A stretch of DNA of 64,000 nt from Methylobacterium sp. GXS13 (GTDB taxonomy: Bacteria > Pseudomonadota > Alphaproteobacteria > Rhizobiales > Beijerinckiaceae): assembly GCF_001455965.1 (NCBI RefSeq), contig NZ_LKKO01000001.1, forward strand, positions 609,856 to 673,855, given 5' to 3'. This document shows positions 44,837 through 52,682 of this stretch, piece after piece. The notes under the pieces were generated by a model, which worked only from the letters and a program-made list of their open reading frames with translations, ran no database searches and was not told the origin of the DNA. The position numbers and the translations under genes are program-made. Numbering within the stretch: position 1 is the first letter of the stretch; each line of letters begins with the position of its first letter.

Positions 44837-45355
44837 CTACTCGGGGATCAGGCCGGCCTGCAGGCCGAGCCGCAGGGTGACGAGATCGTTCAGCAGGTCC
44901 TTACGGCCCTGCATGTCGAGCCCGGTCCGATCGCCGGCCTCGTCGGGCACGCAGGCGAGCACGTCGCGCAGCGATTGTCCTGCAGCCGTCAGGAAGATGC
45001 TGACCTGCCGCTCATCGGCTCGGTCGCGGGCTCGCCGCACGCGGCCCGAGGCTTCCAGACGCTTGAGCAGCGGAGTCAGGGTACCGGAATCGAGGAACAG
45101 GCGATTGCCGATCTCCTTGACCGACAGGCCATCCTCTTCCCACAAAACCAGCAGGACAAGATATTGTGGATAGGTCAGCTCGTAGCGGCCGAGAAGAGTT
45201 CGGTAGGCGCGGCCGAACGCGTGCGCGGCGGCGTAGACCGCGAAGCACAGCTGGTTGTCGAGGCGCTGCCGATCCCGTGGCGACGACTGGTCGACGCTCG
45301 CATGACCCGCCTGGTTCGGCTCAGCGCCGCTCTGCGAAGCAGTCGGGCCTGACAT
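44837..45355 (-). CDS. ohrR: MarR-family regulator, OhrR-like
   Basis: A 172-residue DNA-binding protein. [20 protein letters not shown] with the redox-active Cys at about residue 37, [20 protein letters not shown], and [29 protein letters not shown] follow OhrR closely. OhrR represses a hydroperoxide resistance gene and is released when the Cys is oxidised. The target ohr gene is not adjacent. The start at 45355 is preferred (GAGAG upstream). A TACAATT half-site as in OhrR operators is seen near 45433. Confidence 0.85.
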   Translation of the reverse strand: MSGPTASQSGAEPNQAGHASVDQSSPRDRQRLDNQLCFAVYAAAHAFGRAYRTLLGRYELTYPQYLVLLVLWEEDGLSVKEIGNRLFLDSGTLTPLLKRLEASGRVRRARDRADERQVSIFLTAAGQSLRDVLACVPDEAGDRTGLDMQGRKDLLNDLVTLRLGLQAGLIPE

Positions 45356-45480
45356 CGGATAAACTCTCTCTGGTAAAGGCGGCCTATCGTACCGGTATGC
45401 CGACGGGCCACTCTTAGTCAGTTCGTCAAACCTGTACAATTCGCGGGGACAGGCGGCGTGCCACAGATCGCGTGCGGCGT

Positions 45481-46419
45481 TCAGCCATCCATAAGCGGGT
45501 GCAGGTCTCGTACCATCGCCTTCAGGCGCTCATCGAGGACGTGCGTGTAGATCTGCGTCGTCGAGATGTCGGCGTGGCCGAGCAACTCCTGGACGATGCG
45601 CAGATCGGCCCCGTTCTGCAGGAGATGACTGGCGAAGGCATGGCGCAGCACGTGCGGGCTCACGTGGTCGGGGCGCAATCCGGCCGCGACGGCCGCAGCC
45701 TTCAGGTCACGGGCGAAAGCCTGCCGGGTCAGGTGGCCGCTGTCGCTGTCGGTTGGGAACAACCAGGGGGATTCCTCCGGCACGGCCGCCAAGTGGGCGG
45801 TCATCGCGGCCCGGGACGCCTCGGTCAGCGGGACGAGCCGTTCGCGGCCGCCCTTGCCCTTGATAAACAGGTAGCGCTCGCTCGTGGTGCCGGCGGCGCG
45901 CGGTAGGGCGACGAGTTCCGAGACGCGCAATCCCGTCGCGTAGAGAAGCTCGAGCAGGCAGACCATCCGGCGTGCGCGCCGCGCCGGCCCCGTCTCCTCG
46001 TCGGCCGCAGCCGCATGCGCAGTGGCCAGCAGCCCGTCGACCTCGGCGATCGACAACACCTTCGGCAGGGTCCGGCCCCGGCGCGGCCCGGAGACCGCGA
46101 CGCTCGGATCGGCCTCGGCATAGCCCTCGGCGTAGAGAAACTTGTGGAAGCCGCGCACGCAGGACAGGCGCCGAGCGGCCGAAGACGCCATGAGCCCGCG
46201 GGTCTCCAGATCGGCCACGAACGCCCGAAGGCTGTGCGTATCGGCCTCTTCGAGCGGGATACCTGCGCGGTCCAGATAGGCCAGATAATCGTCGAGGTCG
46301 CGCCGGTAGGCGGCCAGCGTGTTGGCACCTGCCCCGCGCTCGGCCGCCAGCATGTCGAGATAGGCGGCGACCTCCTGAGAGGGGGGCTGGGCCGGACTCC
46401 CTGCCGCCGCCGCGCTCAA
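45481..46419 (-). CDS. xerD: Tyrosine recombinase XerD
   Basis: Chromosome-dimer resolution recombinase acting at dif. The 312-residue protein has the SAM-like N-terminal domain (EVAAYLDMLAAERGAGANTL) and the catalytic set: Arg in ATGLRVSELVALP, Lys in KGKGGRERLVPL, HVLRHAFASHLL, then LLGHADISTTQIYTHV with the nucleophile Tyr. The start is read as TTG at 46419 because the four bases TTGA overlap the stop of the small upstream membrane-protein gene; the long open frame upstream is not conserved. Confidence 0.92.
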   Translation of the reverse strand: MSAAAAGSPAQPPSQEVAAYLDMLAAERGAGANTLAAYRRDLDDYLAYLDRAGIPLEEADTHSLRAFVADLETRGLMASSAARRLSCVRGFHKFLYAEGYAEADPSVAVSGPRRGRTLPKVLSIAEVDGLLATAHAAAADEETGPARRARRMVCLLELLYATGLRVSELVALPRAAGTTSERYLFIKGKGGRERLVPLTEASRAAMTAHLAAVPEESPWLFPTDSDSGHLTRQAFARDLKAAAVAAGLRPDHVSPHVLRHAFASHLLQNGADLRIVQELLGHADISTTQIYTHVLDERLKAMVRDLHPLMDG

Positions 46420-46568
46420 CGGTTGCCCGGCTGGAGCTTCGAAGCCGGGATGGTCACGATCATCTCCCGAGGTGTCGGCACAACGAAATTCGCCAGCGCG
46501 AACATCGCAGCGAAGACAAGGCCGGCCAGGATCGCGAGGGTGGCGAAGAAACGGAACAGGGTCGGCAC
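46416..46568 (-). CDS. Fifty-residue single-pass membrane protein
   Basis: GTG start at 46568 with GAGG about ten bases upstream. The product has a hydrophobic segment (LFRFFATLAILAGLVFAAMF) followed by a short exported tail ending VTIPASKLQPGNR. Its stop overlaps the xerD start by four bases, so it is translated with xerD. I know of no function. The gene lies between aroK (divergent) and xerD, a neighbourhood in which a small membrane ORF is often present in Rhizobiales. Confidence 0.65.
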   Translation of the reverse strand: MPTLFRFFATLAILAGLVFAAMFALANFVVPTPREMIVTIPASKLQPGNR

Positions 46569-46814
46569 GTCGGTCGAACCTCGGGCAGACGAGCGCAGTC
46601 GGCGGGGAGGGGAGCGCGCGGAAAGCCACCCCCAGGATGTCGCGAGAGATCGGTTTCCACCACGCGATCGCGGCGCTGACAAGGCCCGCAAGGACACAGC
46701 GATGCGTTTCGCAGGCCGCTTGAATCGCGCTAAGAGCCTGGCACAGGATTGGAAGCCCCCGGCGAGGCGCGTACGGGGCGGCCGATAGGGAGCCGGAGAC
46801 GCCGCGACCATGCG

Positions 46815-47426
46815 ATGCTGCCGTCGATGAACGAAGAGGATGTCGGTGAACCGATCGAGGCGCGCCTGCGCCGGGCGCTGGGCCTGCGCTCGATCGTGCT
46901 CGTCGGCTTGATGGGAGCGGGCAAGAGCACGGTCGGCCGGCGCCTCGCCAGCCGGCTCGGGCTGATCTTCAAGGATGCCGACAGCGAGATCGAGGCGGCG
47001 GCCGGCCTGACCATCCCCGACATCTTCGCCATCTACGGCGAGCCGAGCTTCCGGGACGGCGAAGAACGGGTGATCTCGCGCCTGCTGCGGGCCGGCCCCC
47101 TCGTGCTGGCGACCGGCGGCGGTGCCTATCTGCGCGCGGCGACCCGGGATCGGATCAAGGAATCCGCCATCTCGGTCTGGCTCAAGGCCGATCTCGACGT
47201 CCTGATGCGGCGGGTACGCAAGCGCGGAAACCGCCCTCTGCTCCTGACCGAAGATCCCGAGGCGACGATGCGCGACCTCATGGCGATCCGTCACCCGGTC
47301 TACGCGGCGGCCGACGTGGTGGTGATCTCCCGGGAGGTGTCGCACGACCGGGTCGTTCAGGACGTGCTGGAGGCGCTGGACGTCCACCTGAATGGCGGAA
47401 GCCCGAACTCCATCGCCGCCCAGTGA
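46815..47426 (+). CDS. aroK: Shikimate kinase
   Basis: Phosphorylates shikimate in aromatic amino-acid synthesis. The 203-residue protein has Walker A GLMGAGKSTVGRRLASRLG, the DADSEIE shikimate-contact motif, FRDGEERVI and ATGGGAYLR, all expected. The ATG at 46815 is one of three nearby (46810 out of frame; 46827 in frame). Followed closely by aroB, the usual pair. Confidence 0.94.
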   Translation: MLPSMNEEDVGEPIEARLRRALGLRSIVLVGLMGAGKSTVGRRLASRLGLIFKDADSEIEAAAGLTIPDIFAIYGEPSFRDGEERVISRLLRAGPLVLATGGGAYLRAATRDRIKESAISVWLKADLDVLMRRVRKRGNRPLLLTEDPEATMRDLMAIRHPVYAAADVVVISREVSHDRVVQDVLEALDVHLNGGSPNSIAAQ

Positions 47427-47433
47427 CCTTGCA

Positions 47434-48591
47434 GTGAGTCTGTCCGTGACCGAGCCCTCGCCCCATCCGGTTCCCCTGACGGTCCACGTCCCGCTCGATG
47501 CCGGCCGCGCCTACGACATCCTGATCGGCCGCGGCCTCATCGAAACCGCCGGTGGGCAGATGGTCGCCCTCGGTGCCAGGCGGGCGGCGATCGTCACCGA
47601 CGAGAACGTCGCGGCGCTGTATGCCGATCGCCTGCGGGACAGCCTGGAGCGCGCCGGCCTCAATGCCGGCGTGGTGACGGTGGCGCCCGGCGAGGCCTCG
47701 AAATCTTATGCTGGCTACGCTCAGGTCTGCGATGGCCTGCTGGCGCTGAAAGTCGAGCGCGGCGACCTAGTGGTTGCATTGGGCGGTGGCGTGGTCGGGG
47801 ACCTCGCGGGGTTCGCGGCTGCGACCCTGCGGCGGGGCGTGCGCTTCGTGCAGGTCCCGACCAGCCTGCTCGCACAGGTCGATTCCTCGGTGGGCGGCAA
47901 GACTGGGATCAACGCCCCACTCGGCAAGAACCTGATCGGCGCCTTCCATCAGCCCCGCCTCGCCGTGGCCGACACGGCGGCGCTCGACACGCTGTCCGAA
48001 CGCGAGATGCGCGCGGGCTACGCCGAAGTCGCCAAATACGGACTGATTTCCGATGCCGGCTTCTTCGACTGGTGTGAGGCGAACTGGCGGGGGATCTTTT
48101 CCGGCGGGCCGGAGCGCGAGGAAGCAGTGGCGTCCTGCTGCCGCGCCAAAGCGGCCGTTGTCACCCGTGATGAGCGGGAAGACGGCGAGCGTGCCTTGCT
48201 CAACCTCGGCCACACCTTCGGGCATGCCCTGGAGCGACTGACCGGCTACGACTCGGCCCGGCTGGTACACGGGGAGGGGGTCGCGATCGGCACGGCCCTG
48301 GCCTTCCGGTTCTCGGCCCGGCTGGGTCTCTGTTCCGGACAGGATGCAGGCCGCGTCGCCAACCACCTCGCTCTCGCGGGACTTCCGACCCGGCTCCAGG
48401 CGGTTCCGGGCGGTTGCGGCGACGCCGACGCCCTCCTCGACGCGATGGCCCAGGACAAGAAAGTCCGCGACGGGGCCCTGACCTTCATCCTCGCCCGCGG
48501 CATCGGCCAAAGCTTCATCGCCCCCGGCATCGATCGGGGTCAGGTGCGGGCGTTCCTGCAGGACGAACTGGACGCCGATCCGCGCCCCTGA
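47434..48591 (+). CDS. aroB: 3-dehydroquinate synthase
   Basis: Converts DAHP to 3-dehydroquinate. 385 residues with the NAD motif GGGVVGDLAGFAAATLRRGV, the DSSVGGKTGIN block and the metal-binding HTFGHALE motif. The start is uncertain: GTG at 47434 gives a short gap after aroK, while an ATG at 47392 would overlap aroK by 35 bases. The N-terminal extension before VHVPLDAGRAYDILIGR is low-complexity either way. Confidence 0.94.
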   Translation: MSLSVTEPSPHPVPLTVHVPLDAGRAYDILIGRGLIETAGGQMVALGARRAAIVTDENVAALYADRLRDSLERAGLNAGVVTVAPGEASKSYAGYAQVCDGLLALKVERGDLVVALGGGVVGDLAGFAAATLRRGVRFVQVPTSLLAQVDSSVGGKTGINAPLGKNLIGAFHQPRLAVADTAALDTLSEREMRAGYAEVAKYGLISDAGFFDWCEANWRGIFSGGPEREEAVASCCRAKAAVVTRDEREDGERALLNLGHTFGHALERLTGYDSARLVHGEGVAIGTALAFRFSARLGLCSGQDAGRVANHLALAGLPTRLQAVPGGCGDADALLDAMAQDKKVRDGALTFILARGIGQSFIAPGIDRGQVRAFLQDELDADPRP

Positions 48592-48712
48592 TCGCGCCAT
48601 CGGCCTTGCCTTGCGCCGGTCGGACCGCTATGAGCCTGCCACGTCCGGGACGGCGCGAACCGTCACGGAGGTCTGGCTCGGACCGTCCTTATCGACGCTC
48701 GGGACAGACGTT

Positions 48713-48734
48713 CAAGATCGGTACGCCGATCTTG
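48713..48734. repeat. Perfect hairpin just before the tRNA gene
   Basis: CAAGATCGG (48713-48721) and CCGATCTTG (48726-48734) are perfect 9-base arms around TACG. It ends six bases before the mature tRNA. It could be the aroB terminator without a T tract or a structured tRNA leader. Confidence 0.55.
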
Positions 48735-48740
48735 CCGGTT

Positions 48741-48815
48741 GCCGGTGTAGCTCAGTGGTAGAGCAGCGCTTTCGTAAAGCGAAGGTCGGGGGTTCAAATC
48801 CCTCCTCCGGCACCA
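48741..48815 (+). tRNA. tRNA-Thr (anticodon CGU)
   Basis: A 75-base tRNA with encoded CCA. D-loop AGTGGTA, anticodon loop TTCGTAA (CGT at positions 34-36) and T-loop GGTTCAAATCC are standard, reading ACG codons. Two irregularities are visible: a U6-U67 mismatch in the acceptor stem and a G27-A43 pair at the top of the anticodon stem. Boundaries follow the acceptor arms. Confidence 0.93.
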
Positions 48816-48996
48816 TTTTCTCTAACGGACAGCGCTAGCGCGTCCGATCATTCCCGATTTCTGGTACTGGCGAGAGATCCCCGGGAGGCGTCCCGTTGGA
48901 ACGCCGCCGTGCTTGGCACCTCCCACGGAACCGGACGGCCTGTCTTTATGTAGGTCGATCTGTGCCGCGCGTCGGCTCAGCAGACGGGAACACGCC

Positions 48997-49566
48997 ATGA
49001 AACCCGAGATCCTGGGTGTCCGGTTTATCCACGAGGGCTGGAGCAAGTTCGGGATCGCAACGGTGCGCCTCGCCGACGGCGCCGTGGTCGAGCGCGAAAT
49101 TGAGGATCACGGCAACTCGGTGAGCGTCCTGCCCTACGATCCCGAGCGGCGGGTCGCTACGCTGGTGCGGGAATTACGGGTGCCGCCTCTGTTCGCCGCT
49201 GGCGAGCACGTGCAATTGGAGGCGCCGGCCGGTCTGATCGACGCGGGCAGCCCGGAGGAGAACGGCCGCCGCGAGGTGCTGGAGGAGGTGGGCCTGCGCC
49301 TGCGCGATCTCGAATTCGTGGGCGCCACCTATTCCTGCGCCAGCCTGACAACGGAGAAGCTGCACCTTTATCTGGCGCCCTACGGGCGAGCTGACCGGAC
49401 TGAGGATGGCGGCGGCGCAGACGGCGAGCACGAGAACATCCGGATCGTCGAGATCCCCCTCGCTGACCTCGCCGGGAGAGCGGACCGGGCCGAACTCACA
49501 GACCTGAAGACGCTGACGCTGATCCTGGCGCTTCGCGCACGGCACCCGGAGCTTTTCGCGGCGTGA
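48997..49566 (+). CDS. Nudix-family protein, altered Nudix box
   Basis: A 189-residue protein resembling ADP-sugar/NDP-sugar pyrophosphatases (RELRVPPLFAAGEHVQLEAP, then AGLIDAGSPEENGRREVLEE). The end of the Nudix box, REVLEEVGL, is intact, giving the metal-binding EExxE core, but the box is one residue shorter than usual and the early Glu (GLIDxGE) is missing. LTTEKLHLYLAPY is also family-like. ATG at 48997 with ACGGGAAC upstream. The next tiny gene overlaps its stop. Confidence 0.85.
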   Translation: MKPEILGVRFIHEGWSKFGIATVRLADGAVVEREIEDHGNSVSVLPYDPERRVATLVRELRVPPLFAAGEHVQLEAPAGLIDAGSPEENGRREVLEEVGLRLRDLEFVGATYSCASLTTEKLHLYLAPYGRADRTEDGGGADGEHENIRIVEIPLADLAGRADRAELTDLKTLTLILALRARHPELFAA

Positions 49567-49652
49567 GAATCCGCTATCGCGTATTCGTGCAATGGTTGAT
49601 CACCGGCGCGGTGGTCTTCGCGGTCGCCTGGATCGCGTTCCACCTGCGCTGA
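49563..49652 (+). CDS. 29-residue membrane peptide coupled to the Nudix gene
   Basis: GTG at 49563 overlaps the Nudix stop (GTGA). The predicted peptide has an Arg-rich start (VRIRYRVFVQW), one membrane helix (LITGAVVFAVAWIAF) and the end HLR. Codon use is like the surroundings. Too short to be listed by most gene finders; coupling and the clean positive-inside topology support it. No family known. Confidence 0.5.
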   Translation: MRIRYRVFVQWLITGAVVFAVAWIAFHLR

Positions 49653-49680
49653 GTAGAACCCCGTCTCAGGAATCGAAGCG

Positions 49681-51399
49681 ATGAGCGAAGACGCCGGCAC
49701 TGCCGAACCGCACGGCCTCGACCGGGGTCTGACCAATTACGGCGACCGTGATTTCGCGCGCTACCTGCGTCGCTCCTTCGCCCGATCGATGGGGATCTCG
49801 CGCACGCTCCTCGACAAGCCGGTGATCGGCATCGCCATGACGCCGTCCGGCTTCAACAACTGCCATCGCGGCATGCCGGAGTTGGTGGAGGCGGTCTCGC
49901 GCGGGGTGCTGGCGGCGGGAGCCCTGCCGATGCCGTTCCCGACCGTGTCGCTCGGCGAGGTTTTCCTTAACCCGACCAGCATGATGTACCGCAACCTCAT
50001 GGCCATGGACACGGAGGAGATGATCCAGGCCCAGCCGATGGACGCGGTCGTGCTGATCGGCGGATGCGACAAGACCGTGCCGGCCCAGCTGATGGGCGCG
50101 GCCTCCGCGGGCCTGCCGGCGATCCAGGTGGTGACCGGCCCGATGTCGACCGGCCGCCATCGGGGCCAGCGTCTCGGCGCCTGCACGGATTGCCGGGGTT
50201 TCTGGGCGAAATACCGCGCCGGCACGGTGGATGCGGAGGAGATCGCCGAGGTCGAGGGAAGGCTCTCGGTCACGGCCGGCACCTGCGCGGTGATGGGCAC
50301 GGCCTCGACCATGGCATGCATCGCCGAAGCGCTTGGCATGTCGCTGCCGGGGACCGCCGCGATCCCGGCGGTGCATTCGGACCGGCTGCCGGCCGCCGAC
50401 GAGACCGGGCGCGCGGCCGTGCGGCTGATCCAGACCAAGATCACCCCGGCCCAGGTTATCACCCGGAAGTCGGTGGAGAACGCGATCCGGGTCCTGATGG
50501 CGGTGTCCGGCTCCACCAATGCCATCGTGCATCTGACGGCCATCGCAGGGCGCCTTGGCATCCGCATTCCATCCAGCCGTTTCAACGAGATCTCGGACGA
50601 GACGCCGGTGCTCGTCGATCTGAAGCCGGTGGGCGAGGGGTATATGGAGGATTTCCATGCCGCCGGCGGCATGGGCGCACTGCTGCGCGAGCTGCGCCCG
50701 CTCCTGCATCTCGACACCGTGGACGTGGAGGGCCGCACCCTCGCAGAGCGCCTTGACGAGCCGCCCGGCTGGGTCGACCGCGCGGTGATCCGCGCGTTCG
50801 ACAACCCGGTCTCGCCGGTGGGCGGGCTGGTGGCGCTCAGCGGCAATCTCGCCCCCGACGGAGCGATTTTCAAGCGCGCCGCCGCGACGCCGGCGCTGTT
50901 CGAATCCGAGGGGCGGGCGGTGGTGTTCACCGGCCTCGAAGACCTGAGCCGCCGCATCGACGACCCGGATCTGGACGTGGCGCCGGGCGACGTGTTGGTG
51001 CTGCAGAATGCCGGGCCGCATGCCGCCGGCATGCCCGAGGCCGGCTATCTGCCCATTCCGAAAAAACTCGCCCGGGCGGGGGTCAAGGACATGGTGCGGA
51101 TCTCCGACGCGCGGATGTCCGGCACCGCCTTTGGGTCGATCGTGCTGCACATCGCCCCGGAAGCGGCCATCGGCGGTCCGCTCGGCGCCGTACGCGACGG
51201 CGACCGGGTCCGCCTGTCGATCCGCGACAAGCGGATCGACCTGCTGGTGGACGAGGCCGAGATCGCCGGGCGCCTCGCGGACCATCAGCCGCCGCCGGCA
51301 CCCAAGCGTGGCTACAAGGCGCTCTACCGACGTACCGTCACCCAGGCGCCGCAGGGTTGCGATTTCGACTTCCTGATCGGCGACGGCGAGCCCGGCTGA
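49681..51399 (+). CDS. IlvD/Edd-family sugar-acid dehydratase
   Basis: A 572-residue Fe-S dehydratase. Cluster cysteines are visible in FNNCHRGM (about 61), GGCDKT (about 129) and GTCAVMGTAST (about 202). SGSTNAIVHLTAIAGRLG and the C-terminal DARMSGTAFGSIVLHIAPEA are family hallmarks. GPMSTGRHRGQRLGACTDCR points to the arabinonate/xylonate dehydratase branch rather than to dihydroxy-acid dehydratase, but this is a judgement from motifs. Likely a client of the SUF/Nfu system. A thiolase-like gene follows. Confidence 0.88.
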   Translation: MSEDAGTAEPHGLDRGLTNYGDRDFARYLRRSFARSMGISRTLLDKPVIGIAMTPSGFNNCHRGMPELVEAVSRGVLAAGALPMPFPTVSLGEVFLNPTSMMYRNLMAMDTEEMIQAQPMDAVVLIGGCDKTVPAQLMGAASAGLPAIQVVTGPMSTGRHRGQRLGACTDCRGFWAKYRAGTVDAEEIAEVEGRLSVTAGTCAVMGTASTMACIAEALGMSLPGTAAIPAVHSDRLPAADETGRAAVRLIQTKITPAQVITRKSVENAIRVLMAVSGSTNAIVHLTAIAGRLGIRIPSSRFNEISDETPVLVDLKPVGEGYMEDFHAAGGMGALLRELRPLLHLDTVDVEGRTLAERLDEPPGWVDRAVIRAFDNPVSPVGGLVALSGNLAPDGAIFKRAAATPALFESEGRAVVFTGLEDLSRRIDDPDLDVAPGDVLVLQNAGPHAAGMPEAGYLPIPKKLARAGVKDMVRISDARMSGTAFGSIVLHIAPEAAIGGPLGAVRDGDRVRLSIRDKRIDLLVDEAEIAGRLADHQPPPAPKRGYKALYRRTVTQAPQGCDFDFLIGDGEPG

Positions 51400-51465
51400 A
51401 ACGTGGCTTGATCCTCGGCCGCCCCAGGGCCATCGTTCGACGAAGAATTGGGAGGAGTCGAGAGC

Positions 51466-52635
51466 ATGACGCGCGCCTGCATCGTGGGCTGGGCCCACAC
51501 CCCCTTCGGCAAGCTCGAGGAACCGGATGTCGAGGGCCTGATCGCACGGGTGTCGGGCGAGGCGCTGGAGCATGCCGGCGTCGATGAATCCCAGGTCGAC
51601 GGAATCTATGTCGGCGTCATGAACACCGGCTTCTCGAAACAGGGCTTCGAGGGGTCTCAGGTCGCCTTGAACCGGCCAGGCCTCGCGCATGCGCCGGCGA
51701 CGCACCTGGAGAATGCCTGCGCCACCGGATCGGCGGCGCTCTACGCAGCCCTCGATTTCGTCGATAGCGGCCGCGGCCGGATCGCCCTGGTGGTCGGCGC
51801 CGAGAAGATGACGGCGAAATCCGTGGCCGAGACCGGAGACATCCTGCTCGGCGCCTCCTACCGGAAAGAGGAGGCTGACATCGAGGGTGGCTTCGCCGGT
51901 GTGTTCGGGCGGATCGCAGCGGGCTACTTCCAGCGTTACGGCGACCGCAGCGCGGAACTTGCCCGCATCGCCGCCAAGAACCATCGAAACGGTGTGGCCA
52001 ACCCGTACGCGCAGCTCCGCAAGGACCTCGGCTACGAATTCTGCAACACGGTCTCCGAGAAGAACCCCTACGTTGCAGCACCGCTTCGGCGCACCGATTG
52101 CTCGCTGATCTCGGACGGCGCTGCCGCCATCGTGGTGGCGGATGCCGAGACTGCCGAGGGGCTGACCCGTGCGATCGGCTTCCGCGCCCGAGCGCATGTC
52201 AACGACATCCTGCCCCTGTCGCGCCGGGATCCGACCGAATTCAAGGGCGCGCGGCTTGCCTGGGAGAAGGCCCGCGCGCAGGCCGGGATCGGCAACAGTG
52301 ATCTGTCGTTCGTGGAGACGCACGATTGCTTCACCATCGCCGAGCTCATCGAGTACGAGGCGATGGGGCTGGCCGAACCCGGCCAGGGCTTCCGCGTCGT
52401 GCGCGAGGGCCTGACCGAGAAGGGCGGACGGCTGCCGATCAATCCGTCCGGCGGGCTGAAGTCCAAGGGCCACCCGGTCGGCGCCACCGGCGTCTCGATG
52501 CACGTGATGGCCTGCCTGCAGCTCATGGGCGAGGCCGGTGAGATGCAGGTTCCCGGCGCGAACCTGGCCGGGATCTTCAACATGGGCGGCGCGGCGGTGG
52601 CGAACTACGTGTCGATCCTGGAGCGGCGGCGATAG
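51466..52635 (+). CDS. Thiolase-like acyl-CoA acetyltransferase (SCP2-thiolase type)
   Basis: A 389-residue protein. ACIVGWAHTPFGKLEEPDVE at the start, the active-site Cys in LENACATGSAALYAAL at about 83, ETHDCFTIAELIEYEAMG in the middle and NPSGGLKSKGHPVGATG near the end (with the conserved His) fit the SCP2-thiolase/acetyl-CoA acetyltransferase group. GGAGGAG stands nine bases before the ATG at 51466. Possibly co-transcribed with the dehydratase; the shared pathway is unclear. Confidence 0.86.
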   Translation: MTRACIVGWAHTPFGKLEEPDVEGLIARVSGEALEHAGVDESQVDGIYVGVMNTGFSKQGFEGSQVALNRPGLAHAPATHLENACATGSAALYAALDFVDSGRGRIALVVGAEKMTAKSVAETGDILLGASYRKEEADIEGGFAGVFGRIAAGYFQRYGDRSAELARIAAKNHRNGVANPYAQLRKDLGYEFCNTVSEKNPYVAAPLRRTDCSLISDGAAAIVVADAETAEGLTRAIGFRARAHVNDILPLSRRDPTEFKGARLAWEKARAQAGIGNSDLSFVETHDCFTIAELIEYEAMGLAEPGQGFRVVREGLTEKGGRLPINPSGGLKSKGHPVGATGVSMHVMACLQLMGEAGEMQVPGANLAGIFNMGGAAVANYVSILERRR

Positions 52636-52663
52636 CGCGACCCAGCCTCGGATTGGTGGCGGA

Positions 52664-52682
52664 GAGGGGGGCGATCCCCCTC
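52664..52682. terminator. Short hairpin between convergent genes
   Basis: GAGGGGG (52664-52670) pairs with CCCCCTC (52676-52682) around GCGAT. It overlaps the metY-like stop codon and may end both convergent transcripts. No T tract, so weak. Confidence 0.4.

Noticed and set aside
45356..45480. Full OhrR operator upstream of the ohrR-like gene
   Set aside because: Only one TACAATT half-site (near 45433) is present; the second arm is not recognisable, so no operator feature was called.
49666..52503. A 945-codon minus-strand frame opposite the dehydratase and thiolase genes
   Set aside because: His/Arg/Gly-rich composition without motifs; both sense genes have clear catalytic motifs.
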